NCBI RefSeq assembly: GCF_900105905.1
Contig: NZ_FNSV01000005.1
Span: 5,828,001 to 5,892,000 of the forward strand
DNA from: Rhodococcus koreensis
GTDB taxonomy: Bacteria > Actinomycetota > Actinomycetes > Mycobacteriales > Mycobacteriaceae
Direction of reading: 5' to 3'
Length of the DNA stretch: 64,000 nucleotides
This document shows, piece by piece, positions 33,546-42,289 of this stretch. The notes beneath the pieces are model-generated. The model was given only the letters and a program-made list of their open reading frames with translations, did no database searches and was not told where the DNA came from. Numbering within the stretch: the first letter of the stretch is position 1; the number at the start of each line of letters is the position of its first letter. A program made the position numbers and the translations under genes.

Positions 33546-34238
33546 TCAGCCCGCGTTGGCCTCGGCGTCGGTATCCCACAGCCCGCGCTGCTCGAGTTCG
33601 TCGATCAGGTGATCCGCGCCGTCCAGGATGTGCGACTCCATGATTGTCTTCGCCCTCTTGCCCGCGTGCTTCTTCAATGCATCGAGCAGGAGGGGATGTT
33701 CCTTCTGGGTCGTGGTGACATGACCCTCGATGGTGGCGTAGAAGCGGTTCGGAAGATTCGTGACGACGGAACCGAGGAGGCGGGCGAGACGCGGTGAGTC
33801 CGCGATCAGGTTGATCTTTCGGTGGAACGCGTGCCCGAGGGACGAAATGCGCTCGGTGTCGCCCTGTGCGATGGCGTCATCGTGCTGCTGCAGGATCCCC
33901 TCGAGTTCGGCGATCTGCTGCGGCGTGATGTTCTTCGCGGCCCGTGCGGCCAGTTCGGCGGCCAGCTGCGCCTGGGCCCAGAACAGATCCCGCACGTCCT
34001 GCTTCGTGAACGGGGCCACGACGAAGCCGCGCCGGGGGACCATCTCCACGAAGCCTTCGCTCCGCAGGGCGAGGAGTCCCTCGCGGACGGGTGTGGTGCT
34101 GACTCCGACGGCTTCGGCGATCCGCTCGATGCGGAGGAAGTCGCCGGCACGCACCTCGCCGGAGATGATCATCTCGCGGACGTACGTGGCAACTTCCTCG
34201 GGCAGTTGCTGTCGTCTTGACCTGTCATTCAGGGGCAT
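33546..34238 (-). CDS. GntR-family regulator with FCD domain
   Basis: A 230-residue FadR/VanR-type GntR regulator. The winged helix at about 10-75 has VREMIISGEVRAGDFLRIERIAEAVGVSTTPVREGLLAL; the C-terminal FCD domain (about 85-215) has FHRKINLIADSPRLARLL and the metal/ligand His in KEHPLLLDALKKH. Start MPLNDRS at 34238. It is divergent from the MFS transporter at 34492, and AT-rich elements at 34271 and 34425 in the gap are likely binding sites for it. Confidence 0.86.
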   Translation of the reverse strand: MPLNDRSRRQQLPEEVATYVREMIISGEVRAGDFLRIERIAEAVGVSTTPVREGLLALRSEGFVEMVPRRGFVVAPFTKQDVRDLFWAQAQLAAELAARAAKNITPQQIAELEGILQQHDDAIAQGDTERISSLGHAFHRKINLIADSPRLARLLGSVVTNLPNRFYATIEGHVTTTQKEHPLLLDALKKHAGKRAKTIMESHILDGADHLIDELEQRGLWDTDAEANAG

Positions 34239-34270
34239 CGTCGGTCGCACCTTCCCGGATTCGAAAGACT

Positions 34271-34284
34271 CGACATAATGTACC
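34271..34284. promoter_or_regulatory. AT-rich element near the GntR gene
   Basis: CGACATAATGTACC; the CGACATAAT part recurs at 34408-34416 on the MFS side, so the GntR protein may bind both. Confidence 0.4.
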
Positions 34285-34407
34285 ATCCGCGCCCGCGTGG
34301 CCGACCGCAGCCCGGAGCCGTGCCGGAACTACCCGATCGTCAGGGCGCGGGAGCGCGCGTGCCCTCGCGCGAATTCCTCGCAGTCGGGTCGGCCACAATT
34401 CGGAGTC

Positions 34408-34438
34408 GACATAATCCACGACGCATCATATATTGTCT
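34408..34438. promoter_or_regulatory. AT-rich element near the MFS gene
   Basis: CGACATAAT (34408-34416) and, 8 bases later, CATCATATATTGTC. It lies 54 bp before the MFS start and is the probable promoter/operator of the transporter. Confidence 0.45.
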
Positions 34439-34491
34439 CGAGTGTGATCTGTGTCGCACCGGCTGTCGGTGCTACGAGCGAGAGGGACCTG

Positions 34492-35778
34492 ATGAGCACA
34501 ACGAAGGATTGGGCGTCGCGCGTGGGGATGCGCCCGTATCAGATTGCATCCGTGGTCTTCTGCATGTTCCTGAACATGCTGGACGGATACGACGTCCTCG
34601 TGATGGGTTTCGCGATGCCGCACCTGCCGGAGGGCTTCGCGACCAATCCGGAGAAGGGCTACCTGATCAGTGCCGCCCTCGCCGGGATGGCGGTCGGCGC
34701 GATCGGCCTCGCCCGCTTCGCGGACGTCATCGGCAGGCGGCGCATCCTGCTGGTCGGCCTCGCCGCCAACACCCTGGGTCTGACCGCGTCGGCGCTGTCG
34801 AACGGTTTCGCGATGCTCCTGGTGACCCGCTTCGTCACCGGCATCGCGATCGGGACCATCAGCGTCGTCATCATCGTCCTCTGCCAGGAGGTCGTCCCGC
34901 CCAATCGGCGAAGTGTGGCGCTCGGCCTGGTCATGGTCGGCTATCCGCTCGGCACGACGCTCGCGGGCTTCGCGGGCGCCGGACTCGTGGCACTGGCAGG
35001 CGGGGCGTGGCAGGGCATGTTCTGGATCGGCGCCGCGATGGGGGTCCTGTCGTTCGTGGTGACCGCCGCCTTCCTCCGCGAATCGGACGACTTCCTGGCC
35101 CGCAAGGGAACGAAGACGGAACCCGACCAGGCGATCTCTGCGCCGCAGAGCGAGGTTCGTCTGCTCGGCCGGGAACTGCGGTCGCGCACACTCCTCCTGA
35201 CGTTCGGATACTCGATGCTCACCGCCGGGTACTACTTCGTCGGCACGTGGACGCCGCAACTGATCAAGGACGCCAGTGGCGACGCGGGGAGCGGTGCGCT
35301 GGCCGGCATCATGATCAGCTTCGGTGCGGTGGTCGGAGGTTGCCTGTTCGGCGCATTCGGGTTGCGGTTCCCCGGCGCGCGGATCGCGGTGATCACCTCG
35401 GCCGTGTCCGCCGCGGCGATCGCCGGGTTCGCACTCACACTGCAGGGGCCGTTTGCACTGGCCATGGCCGGACTTCTCGGCGCAGGCACCTTCGCGGCCA
35501 TGTCCGGGTTCACCTCCACGTCGACGGCGGCGTACCCCGTGCTCGCGCGCGCCAAGGGCTATGGAGCAATGATGGGCGTTGCCCGCGCGGGTGCCATTCT
35601 GTCGCCGATCGTCGCGGGGTACGCGCTCAGCGTCATGACACCGCGCGCGATGTACCTCGCCGTCATCGTGCCTCTCGTGCTCGCGGCCGTCGCGGCGATC
35701 GCTCTCACCCGCATCACGCGAGACCAGGTCGGCAGCGAGCCGAGCCGGACGGCCCCGGCGCTCGCCACCACCGAGTAG
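34492..35778 (+). CDS. MFS transporter, aromatic/organic acid:H+ symporter type
   Basis: A 428-residue, 12-helix major facilitator protein in the cytoplasmic membrane. The first helix carries NMLDGYDVLVMGFAMP, the acidic signature of acid:proton symporters; the loop after helix 2 is RFADVIGRRR and helix 4-5 has RFVTGIAIGTISVV. GAGAGGGA precedes the ATG. It is divergent from the GntR regulator and ends at a bidirectional terminator. It probably imports the carboxylate degraded by the neighbouring dehydrogenases. Confidence 0.85.
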   Translation: MSTTKDWASRVGMRPYQIASVVFCMFLNMLDGYDVLVMGFAMPHLPEGFATNPEKGYLISAALAGMAVGAIGLARFADVIGRRRILLVGLAANTLGLTASALSNGFAMLLVTRFVTGIAIGTISVVIIVLCQEVVPPNRRSVALGLVMVGYPLGTTLAGFAGAGLVALAGGAWQGMFWIGAAMGVLSFVVTAAFLRESDDFLARKGTKTEPDQAISAPQSEVRLLGRELRSRTLLLTFGYSMLTAGYYFVGTWTPQLIKDASGDAGSGALAGIMISFGAVVGGCLFGAFGLRFPGARIAVITSAVSAAAIAGFALTLQGPFALAMAGLLGAGTFAAMSGFTSTSTAAYPVLARAKGYGAMMGVARAGAILSPIVAGYALSVMTPRAMYLAVIVPLVLAAVAAIALTRITRDQVGSEPSRTAPALATTE

Positions 35779-35795
35779 GCACCGGACAAAGCAGT

Positions 35796-35819
35796 GCCGC
35801 TCGGGAGATCCCGAGCGGC
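35796..35819. terminator. Bidirectional terminator
   Basis: GCCGCTCGGG and CCCGAGCGGC form a perfect 10-bp stem with a 4-base loop, between the convergent MFS and alcohol dehydrogenase genes. Confidence 0.8.
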
Positions 35820-35838
35820 CCTTCGTGTGTGCGAGTGG

Positions 35839-36957
35839 TCAGTCGAACAGGATGACGCCGCGGATGTTCTTGCCGTCCTTCAGGTCCCGGTATCCCTGAT
35901 TGATCTCGTCGAGCCGGTAGGTGCGCGTGATCATGTCGTCGAGGTTGAGCTGTCCGGCCTTGTACATGTTCAGCAGCCGGTTGACGTCCCAGGTGCCGTT
36001 GGTGGAGCCGAAGACGCATCCCTGCAAGCGCTTCTGGGAGAGGGTGAGGTCGGCGACCGGGATCGGAAGACCGACGCGGGAATGCTCGCCGACGGCGGTG
36101 ACGACGACGGTGCCCGCCTTGCGGACCGAGGCGAGCGCCTGGGCGACGTGCTCGGGCTCGAGCACGCCGACGGTGATGACGAGGGCGTCCGCGCCCTGAC
36201 CGTTGGTGTATTGCTTGGCGAGTTCGGCTCCCTCCTCGATGGTCGCGACGGCGTGGGTGGCACCGAACGTCTTGGCGCTGTCCCGTTTGAAGGCGACGGG
36301 GTCGACGGCGATGACGTGCGACGCGCCGGCGTGCCGGGCGCCCTGCAGCGCGGCGGAGCCGAGTCCGCCGATGCCCATCACGATGACGGTGTGCCCGGGT
36401 TCGACGTTGCCGAGGTTCACGGCCGATCCCCAGCCGGTGCTCACGCCGCAGCCGACGAGGCAGGCCTTGTCGAGCGGAATGTCCTTGTCGATCTTGACGA
36501 CCGAGTTGATGGAGACCGTCGTCGTCTCGAGGAACGTGGAGATGCCGCACATCTGCCCGACCGGGGTTCCGTCGGTCGTCCGCACCCGGAACGTCCCGTC
36601 CGTCCAGCGCGGGCCTGCGAGGATGCCGGCGGCGAGATTGCAGAGGCTCTGCAGGTTGCTGGAACACCAGCGGCAGTGGCCGCAGGACGGGATCGCGGAG
36701 AAGACGACGTGGTCGCCGACCTCGATTCCCTTGTAGTTGGGGGACGCTTTCGTCACGATGCCTGCGCCCTCGTGGCCGAGCGCGAACGGGTACATGCCGA
36801 CGGGGATGTCCCCGGTGACGTGATGGTCGTCGGAGTGGCACATGCCGCTCGCGACGAGTTTGACCTGGACCTCGTCGTCGCGGGGATCTTCCAGCTCGAG
36901 GTCGATCACCTCGAGTTCGCCGGGGACCTGCCGGATGACTGCGCCGCGAGTTCTCAT
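35839..36957 (-). CDS. Zn-dependent alcohol dehydrogenase, NDMA/mycofactocin-type (second copy)
   Basis: A 372-residue paralogue of the enzyme at 390-1514 with the same ligand numbering: Cys40, His62-Glu63 for catalytic zinc and Cys92/95/98/106 for structural zinc; GIGGLGSAALQG NAD loop. AAGGAG precedes the ATG. It follows the ALDH at 36995 by 37 bp in a leftward pair, mirroring the ADH-ALDH pair at the left edge. As for that enzyme, dependence on mycofactocin is family knowledge only. Confidence 0.86.
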   Translation of the reverse strand: MRTRGAVIRQVPGELEVIDLELEDPRDDEVQVKLVASGMCHSDDHHVTGDIPVGMYPFALGHEGAGIVTKASPNYKGIEVGDHVVFSAIPSCGHCRWCSSNLQSLCNLAAGILAGPRWTDGTFRVRTTDGTPVGQMCGISTFLETTTVSINSVVKIDKDIPLDKACLVGCGVSTGWGSAVNLGNVEPGHTVIVMGIGGLGSAALQGARHAGASHVIAVDPVAFKRDSAKTFGATHAVATIEEGAELAKQYTNGQGADALVITVGVLEPEHVAQALASVRKAGTVVVTAVGEHSRVGLPIPVADLTLSQKRLQGCVFGSTNGTWDVNRLLNMYKAGQLNLDDMITRTYRLDEINQGYRDLKDGKNIRGVILFD

Positions 36958-36994
36958 GCTTCTCCTTGGGGTTGGTGAATGGGATGTGCTCGTG

Positions 36995-38479
36995 TCAGTC
37001 GGCGAGCCGGGTGACCACGGACTTCGTCTCGAGGTACTCGGCGAGCGCCTCGGCCCCGTTTTCGCGGCCCCAGCCGGACTGCTTGTATCCGCCGACCGGC
37101 ATCTGCACCCCACCCGCGCGGTGGACGTTGATGCCGATTCGGCTCGCCCGCAGCCGATGAGCGATCGAGTGGGCGCGGGCGACGTCGCGCGTCCAGACGC
37201 TGCCCGCGAGGCCGTACTCGGTGTCGTTGGCGGCGGCGACGGCGTCGTCGAGGTCGGTGAACGTCACGACACCCAGCACCGGGCCGAAGATCTCTTCGCG
37301 GATCATCGCCATCGACGGGTCGGCGTCGACCACCACGGTCGGTTCGTAGAAGTAGCCGGTGTCGCCGATTCGGTTGCCGCCGGCGACAACCCGCGCCCCG
37401 GCCGCGACGCCGCTCTCGACGTATCCGTGCACCCGGTCGAGGTGCCGTTGTGAGATGAGGGGCCCGAGGTCGGCGTCCGGGTCGGTGCCGTAGCCGACCT
37501 TCAGGTTGCGACCGAACCCGGCGACCCCGTCGGCCACCTCGTCGGCGATGTCCCGGTGGACGAACAGCCGGGAGCCGGAGGTGCAGATCTGTCCGGAGTT
37601 CCAGAAGATTCCGGTGGCGACGCCCGGGATCACGGTGTCCAGATCCGCGTCCGGCAGCACGATCATCGCCGACTTGCCGCCGAGTTCGAGCGAGACCTTC
37701 TTGAGGTTGCCCGCGGCGGCGTGCACGATCTGCCTGCCGACGTGGGTCGACCCGGTGAAACTCACCTTGTCGACGCCGGGGTGCGCGGCGAGCGGAGCAC
37801 CGACCCGCGGCCCGAATCCGGTGACGACGTTGACGACGCCGGGCGGCAACCCGGCGTCGAGGAGCAGTCGGCCTACGGCGAGCGCGCTGAGGGACGCCTC
37901 CTCGGAGGGCTTGAGCACGCACGAGCATCCGGCTGCGAGCGCCGGTGCCAGCTTCTGCGCGGTCGCGACGACGGGTGCGTTCCACGGCACGATCAGCGCG
38001 GCCACGCCGACCGCTTCCTTGCGGGTGTATCCCTGGAATCGCATTTCCGCAGGGCCGATCTCGACGCTCTTGCCCTCGACCTTGTCCGCCCAGCCGGCGA
38101 AGTACCGGAACTGATTGACCGCCTCGCCGACCATGAGGCGCGCCTGGGAGACCGGCATGCCCGCGTCCATGCTCTCCAGTGCGGCGAGGTCGTCGGCCCG
38201 TTTCTCCAGCAGGTCGGCGATGCGCCACAGGATCAGCGACCGTTGCTGGCCCGACAGCCGCAGCCAGCGCCCGTTGTCGAAGGAGCGGCGCGCGGCGGCC
38301 ACCGCGGCGTCGACGTCGGCTTCGGTGCCTTCGGCGACCCGGGCCACCTGTTCTCCGGTGCCGGGATCGATCGCGGGAAACGACGCGCCCTCGGCCGCGG
38401 GCACCCAGGAACCGTCGATCAGGAGTCGTTCCGGCTCGATGAGTTCTTTCAGTGCCTGCGCACCCGTGGTCGATGTCAT
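36995..38479 (-). CDS. Aldehyde dehydrogenase
   Basis: A 494-residue aldehyde dehydrogenase: LIVPWNAPVV, KPSEEASLSALAVG, FTGSTHVGRQIV, Glu in LELGGKSAM, Cys in NSGQICTSGSR, EEIFGPVLGV and QSGWGREN near the end. First gene of the leftward pair with the NDMA-type alcohol dehydrogenase, divergent from the metallo-hydrolase gene at 38623. It likely oxidises the aldehyde formed by its partner. Confidence 0.87.
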   Translation of the reverse strand: MTSTTGAQALKELIEPERLLIDGSWVPAAEGASFPAIDPGTGEQVARVAEGTEADVDAAVAAARRSFDNGRWLRLSGQQRSLILWRIADLLEKRADDLAALESMDAGMPVSQARLMVGEAVNQFRYFAGWADKVEGKSVEIGPAEMRFQGYTRKEAVGVAALIVPWNAPVVATAQKLAPALAAGCSCVLKPSEEASLSALAVGRLLLDAGLPPGVVNVVTGFGPRVGAPLAAHPGVDKVSFTGSTHVGRQIVHAAAGNLKKVSLELGGKSAMIVLPDADLDTVIPGVATGIFWNSGQICTSGSRLFVHRDIADEVADGVAGFGRNLKVGYGTDPDADLGPLISQRHLDRVHGYVESGVAAGARVVAGGNRIGDTGYFYEPTVVVDADPSMAMIREEIFGPVLGVVTFTDLDDAVAAANDTEYGLAGSVWTRDVARAHSIAHRLRASRIGINVHRAGGVQMPVGGYKQSGWGRENGAEALAEYLETKSVVTRLAD

Positions 38480-38537
38480 CTGCTACCTCCGACTGGTTCC
38501 TGCCCTATGGTGCATAGTACAGAATATATAAAACCAG

Positions 38538-38565
38538 TTGTGATGCACGGTGCTTTGTATATCAT
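38538..38565 (+). promoter_or_regulatory. Promoter of the metallo-hydrolase gene
   Basis: TTGTGA (38538-38543), 16-base spacer, TATCAT (38560-38565). A second AT-rich stretch at 38520-38534 (AGAATATATAAAA) probably provides the -10 region for the leftward ALDH. Confidence 0.5.
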
Positions 38566-38622
38566 GCGTGACGCGGCTCACGCGGTGCCGCGACTTCCCT
38601 TCCGGGCTCGAGGAGGCACGAC

Positions 38623-39417
38623 GTGGCCAGTTCCGGCACCATCAAACATTTGTGGGCGCTCGACGCACCCATGCTGAAAGTCGACAAAAGCATCATGATC
38701 CTGGGCGCAGGTGGTGAACTGGTGTCGCTGCCCTCGCCTTCGTTCCTGATCGAGCACGCGGAGCACGGACTGCTCATTTTCGACACCGGCCTCGCCGGGG
38801 CAGGCGATCCCGCGTCCACCTACGGCCCGCTCGCCGAACTGTTCGCGATCGAATTCCCCGCCGAGCGTGCCCTCGACCGCCAGCTGGAGTCGCTCGGATT
38901 CTCCACGGCCGACGTCGAGCGAGTGGTGATCTCGCATCTGCATTTCGATCACACCGGCGGCCTGGAGCATTTCGCCGGGGCGCAGGGATACATCGGATCC
39001 GGAGAGCTGCGGTACGCGCGCACACCCGACAACCACGTCAAGGGCTTCTTCCGGCAGGAAGACCTCGACGCGGCCGATCGGATCGACTGGTGCGAAGTGC
39101 CTGCCGGATACGACCACGACGTGTTCGGCGACGGTAGCGTCGTCGTGCTGTCGCTGCCCGGGCACACGCCGGGTTCGCTCGGGCTGAAACTCCGCCTGCC
39201 GGACGGCAGCACGCTGGTCCTGTCCGGCGACGTCGCGCATATCCAGGACAACATCAGCTGTTGCGTCGGCATGCCTGCCGACTCCGACACCGTCGGCGCG
39301 ATCGAATCGCTGAAGAAGCTCAAACTGCTTCGCAGTCAGCCCAACACGACCGTGGTGGTCAACCACGACATCGACGACTGGAACCGCCTCCGCGCCAACG
39401 GGCGGCAGGTCGTCTAG
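38623..39417 (+). CDS. Metallo-beta-lactamase-fold hydrolase, AHL-lactonase-like
   Basis: A 264-residue metallo-hydrolase. The di-metal motif HxHxDH is present as SHLHFDHTGG (His105, His107, Asp109, His110), with further ligands in LPGHTPGS, LSGDVAHI and NHDIDDW. The start is GTG with GGAGG seven bases upstream. Size and motif order match N-acyl-homoserine lactonases (AiiA type), but general lactonase action in a catabolic pathway is equally possible. It is followed 32 bp later by a LysR gene in the same direction. Confidence 0.8.
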   Translation: MASSGTIKHLWALDAPMLKVDKSIMILGAGGELVSLPSPSFLIEHAEHGLLIFDTGLAGAGDPASTYGPLAELFAIEFPAERALDRQLESLGFSTADVERVVISHLHFDHTGGLEHFAGAQGYIGSGELRYARTPDNHVKGFFRQEDLDAADRIDWCEVPAGYDHDVFGDGSVVVLSLPGHTPGSLGLKLRLPDGSTLVLSGDVAHIQDNISCCVGMPADSDTVGAIESLKKLKLLRSQPNTTVVVNHDIDDWNRLRANGRQVV

Positions 39418-39437
39418 GTCCCGGACCGCGTGGTCGC

Positions 39438-39443
39438 TAGACT
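39438..39443 (+). promoter_or_regulatory. -10 box TAGACT, leaderless start
   Basis: TAGACT, six bases, then ATG at 39450; no ribosome site. Confidence 0.55.
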
Positions 39444-39449
39444 CGGGTG

Positions 39450-40343
39450 ATGGACATCCGGGACGCCGAATACCTGGTCGCCGTGGCCGATCACGGCAGC
39501 GTCACCGAGGCTGCGCGGGCGCTGTTCATCGCGCAGCCGTCGCTGTCGCAGGCGATCCGCACTCTCGAACGCGATCTGGGTGTCGAACTGTTCGATCGCG
39601 GGGGACGGAAGCTGCGGATCACCCCGGCGGGCGCGTCGTTCGCGCACGCGGCGCGGCAGGTCCTCGCGGATGTCGAGCGGGCGCGGGCCGTCGTGCACGA
39701 TGTCGCCGAACTGCGGTCGGGCACGCTCACGATCGCCGTTCTCAATTCGCTTGCTGCCGATCCGCTTCCGCGTCTCGTCGGCCGATTCCACCGACAGTTT
39801 CCGAGTGTGGTCCTGTCCACGGTGTCGGCGGACGGTCCCGACGGCGTCGGCCGCGCGGTCCGGTCGGGGGAGTGCGACCTCGGGCTCACCGAACTGCTCG
39901 TCGACCAGCAGGGCCTCGAGTTCCGGACGGTGGGGGACCAGGAGATCGTGCTCGCACTGCACGCCGATCTGGCGATCGAACTCCCCGATCCGGTGCCCGT
40001 CGGCCTGCTCGCCGACATTCCGATGATCGTCGAGATCGGGTCGCGCCCACGACTGCCGGTGAACAACATCGCCGTCGAATGTGCGCATCGCCAGTCGATG
40101 TGGGAACTGGTGGTCCAGGGGGCGGGGGCGACCCTGCTCCCGCGGCGCGTCGCCGAGCAGGAACTACCGGGCGTCGTGGTCCGCTCGCTCGCGCCGCCCG
40201 AGGTGCGCACCGTCGGGATCGTCCACCGGCCGGATCCGCTTCCGCCCGCAGCGGCGGCGTTCATCACTGCGCTCGACGAGACTCACGGCGCGAGCGTGCC
40301 GAGGAACGCGCGGCCGGCGGGCGACAGCCTGGCCTCGTCGTAG
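39450..40343 (+). CDS. LysR-family transcriptional regulator
   Basis: A 297-residue LysR protein. The N-terminal helix-turn-helix includes YLVAVADHGSVTEAARALF and QPSLSQAIRTLERDLGVELF; the effector domain (about 90-295) has LTIAVLNSLAADPLPRLVGRF and GECDLGLTELLV. It probably starts without a leader at ATG 39450 (a GTG just before it is also in frame). Its 3' end overlaps the convergent LysR gene by 61 bp. It lies downstream of the metallo-hydrolase and may regulate it. Confidence 0.86.
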   Translation: MDIRDAEYLVAVADHGSVTEAARALFIAQPSLSQAIRTLERDLGVELFDRGGRKLRITPAGASFAHAARQVLADVERARAVVHDVAELRSGTLTIAVLNSLAADPLPRLVGRFHRQFPSVVLSTVSADGPDGVGRAVRSGECDLGLTELLVDQQGLEFRTVGDQEIVLALHADLAIELPDPVPVGLLADIPMIVEIGSRPRLPVNNIAVECAHRQSMWELVVQGAGATLLPRRVAEQELPGVVVRSLAPPEVRTVGIVHRPDPLPPAAAAFITALDETHGASVPRNARPAGDSLASS

Positions 40344-41152
40344 ATCACCCCGTACGGGGCGGTGATCGGCGGGTCGAGTGGGCAGATTCGTGCTCCGCCG
40401 CCGGCGGCCCGCTCCGCAAGGGTGCGTTCCATGAACGACATTCCGACACCCTCGACGACGAACGCGCCGACTGCTTCCCGCTGCTCGACGACGGCCGACA
40501 GGGTGGTCCGCCGCCCCGCGGCCTGCAGCGCCTTCTCGATGACGGTGCGCGAAGACGATTCCTTGGGCAGCCCCACCACGGGAATGTCCGGAAGGTCGTC
40601 GAGCGGGAACGGATCCCGCCAGGTGATCTCGGCGTCGTGCGGAACCACCAGCCAGTATTCGTGGGTTCCGAGGACGCGGGTCGTCAATCCCGGTGCGGAA
40701 AAAGGAAAATGACTGAAGGCGATCTCGCAGTGCCCGTCCCGGATCAGCGACGAGACGACGTCGACCGGACGCAGGTCGGCGAGCCGGACGACGACACCCG
40801 GATACTGCTTACGGAAGGACCCGATAAGTTCCGTGACAGGGCCTTCCGCGACGTGCGCCGACGCGCAGATGTCGAGGCGGCCGCGCGGCAGCCCCGAGAC
40901 GTCGACCAATGAGCTCTCGGCGGCCACCAGGTCTCGCACGATCTGCCGTGCAGGACCGACGAACGCCTTTCCCGCCGCGCTCAGCACGAGGCCGCGGCCC
41001 ACGCGGTGGAACAGGTCGACACCGAGGTCGCGCTCGAGATTGCGCAGCCCCTTCGACAACGACGGCTTCGTGACGCCCAGGGCCTCGGCCGCGAGCGCGA
41101 GGCCGTCGTTGTCGACGGTGGCGAGAAAGTACTCCACGTGACGCGACTCCAC
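40283..41152 (-). CDS. LysR-family transcriptional regulator
   Basis: A 289-residue LysR protein: EYFLATVDNDGLALAAEALG and KPSLSKGLRNLERDLGVDLF form the helix-turn-helix; the effector domain has LDICASAHVAEGPVTELIGSF and GHCEIAFSHFPF. The start is GTG 41152, supported by a TAGTCT box six bases upstream (41159-41164, reverse). It lies 34 bp after the SDR gene in the same direction and overlaps the other LysR gene tail to tail. It may control the SDR gene or the beta-oxidation operon beyond it. Confidence 0.86.
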   Translation of the reverse strand: MESRHVEYFLATVDNDGLALAAEALGVTKPSLSKGLRNLERDLGVDLFHRVGRGLVLSAAGKAFVGPARQIVRDLVAAESSLVDVSGLPRGRLDICASAHVAEGPVTELIGSFRKQYPGVVVRLADLRPVDVVSSLIRDGHCEIAFSHFPFSAPGLTTRVLGTHEYWLVVPHDAEITWRDPFPLDDLPDIPVVGLPKESSSRTVIEKALQAAGRRTTLSAVVEQREAVGAFVVEGVGMSFMERTLAERAAGGGARICPLDPPITAPYGVIYDEARLSPAGRAFLGTLAP

Positions 41153-41158
41153 CAGTGA

Positions 41159-41164
41159 AGACTA
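41159..41164 (-). promoter_or_regulatory. -10 box TAGTCT, leaderless start
   Basis: On the reverse strand TAGTCT, six bases (TCACTG), then GTG at 41152. Confidence 0.5.
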
Positions 41165-41186
41165 CTGCGTGAAGTCGCGCCGGCTG

Positions 41187-41930
41187 TCAGATGTGACGTC
41201 CGCCGGTGACTTCGAGGACGGTGCCCGTCATGTAGCTGGACAGGTCGGACGCGAGGAACAGCGCAACGTTCGCGATCTCCTCGGGCTCGGCGCCGCGGCC
41301 CATGGGGACCTCCTTGAGCTTCGCCTCGATGATGTCGGCGCGCAGGGCCCGGATCATGTCGGTGTTCACCACGCCGGGCTGGATCGCGTTGACCCGCACG
41401 CCGAGGTGGGCGACCTCCTTCGCGGCGGCCTTGGTCAGGCCCACCATGCCGGCCTTCGCGGCGCTGTAGTTGGTCTGCCCGACCATGCCGACCTTGCCCG
41501 AGATCGACGAGATGTTGACGATCGAGCCCTTGCCCGCCTCCCGCATCGCGATCGACGCGATCTGGGTGCCCAGCCACGCGCCTTGCAGGTGCACGTCGAT
41601 GACGGAGCGGAAATCGGCGAGCGACATCTTGCGCAGCGTCGCATCGCGGGTGATGCCGGCGTTGTTGACCCACACATCCATCGCGCCGAAACTGTCGAGC
41701 GCCGTCTTGCCCAGGTTCTGCATCTGGTCCGGGTCGGTCACGTCACAGGCCACGGCGACGGCCTGGAAGCCGTCGGCCTCGAGCTTGGCGGCGGCGCCCT
41801 TCACGTTGTCGGCGTGCATGTCGCCGAGGACGACCGATGCGCCCTCGCTCGCGAACTTCCTGGCCATCTCGAAACCGATGCCCTGGGCTGCGCCCGTGAC
41901 GACGGCGACCCGTCCCTCGAGAAGTGTCAT
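41187..41930 (-). CDS. FabG-like short-chain dehydrogenase
   Basis: A 247-residue SDR: TGAAQGIGFEMA nucleotide loop, NNAGITRDATLRKM, catalytic Ser in NISSISGKVG, YSAAKAG and IQPGVVNTDM. This is close to 3-oxoacyl-ACP/acyl-CoA reductases (FabG/PhaB style). Its ATG overlaps the stop of the upstream ligase fragment (ATGA) and has AAAGGA upstream. With the divergent acyl-CoA dehydrogenase, thiolase and MaoC genes it could provide the 3-hydroxyacyl-CoA dehydrogenase step of beta-oxidation. Confidence 0.86.
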   Translation of the reverse strand: MTLLEGRVAVVTGAAQGIGFEMARKFASEGASVVLGDMHADNVKGAAAKLEADGFQAVAVACDVTDPDQMQNLGKTALDSFGAMDVWVNNAGITRDATLRKMSLADFRSVIDVHLQGAWLGTQIASIAMREAGKGSIVNISSISGKVGMVGQTNYSAAKAGMVGLTKAAAKEVAHLGVRVNAIQPGVVNTDMIRALRADIIEAKLKEVPMGRGAEPEEIANVALFLASDLSSYMTGTVLEVTGGRHI

Positions 41931-42289
41931 GTGTGTGTTCCTTTCTCAGTTGTACGAACGTCTTCGGCGTGCGGGTTCAGGCGGTCGCGCAGCGCGGACC
42001 GCAGGACCGCACCCCGCGGGGACAGGGGCAACTCGTCGACGAACACCACTTCCCGTACCTTCTTGTACGGCGGCACCGCGGCGGCCACGAACTCGATCAG
42101 TTCCTCGGCGGTCGGGTGCGCGGCGTCCGCCACCACGAACGCGACCGGCGTCTCCCCGACCCCGGGGACGGAGCGGCCGACCACCACGGCGTCGTGAACG
42201 CCTCGCCGTGACAGCAGCAACTGTTCGAGTTCCTGCGGATCGACGGTGTAGCCCTTGTAGAGGAGTGCATCCTCGGGTCTGCCAACCAT
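41927..42289 (-). pseudogene. C-terminal domain remnant of an acyl-CoA ligase
   Basis: About 120 residues matching only the small C-terminal domain of AMP-forming acyl-CoA synthetases: GRPEDALLYKGYTVDPQELEQLLL, DAVVVGRSVPGVGETPVAFVV and VFVDELPLSPRGAVLRSALR. The large AMP-binding domain is absent upstream, and the catalytic Lys of the usual GK(I/V)LRR motif is replaced (GAVLR). The start could be ATG 42289, or 42367 with a tail unlike the family. The stop overlaps the SDR start, so the original gene was probably operon partner of the SDR. It could still be made but should not activate acids. Confidence 0.7.

Noticed and set aside
39447..41152. 61-bp overlap of the two LysR genes as a sign of a wrong frame
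   Set aside because: Both proteins keep full LysR domains to their ends; tail-to-tail overlap of convergent genes is normal.
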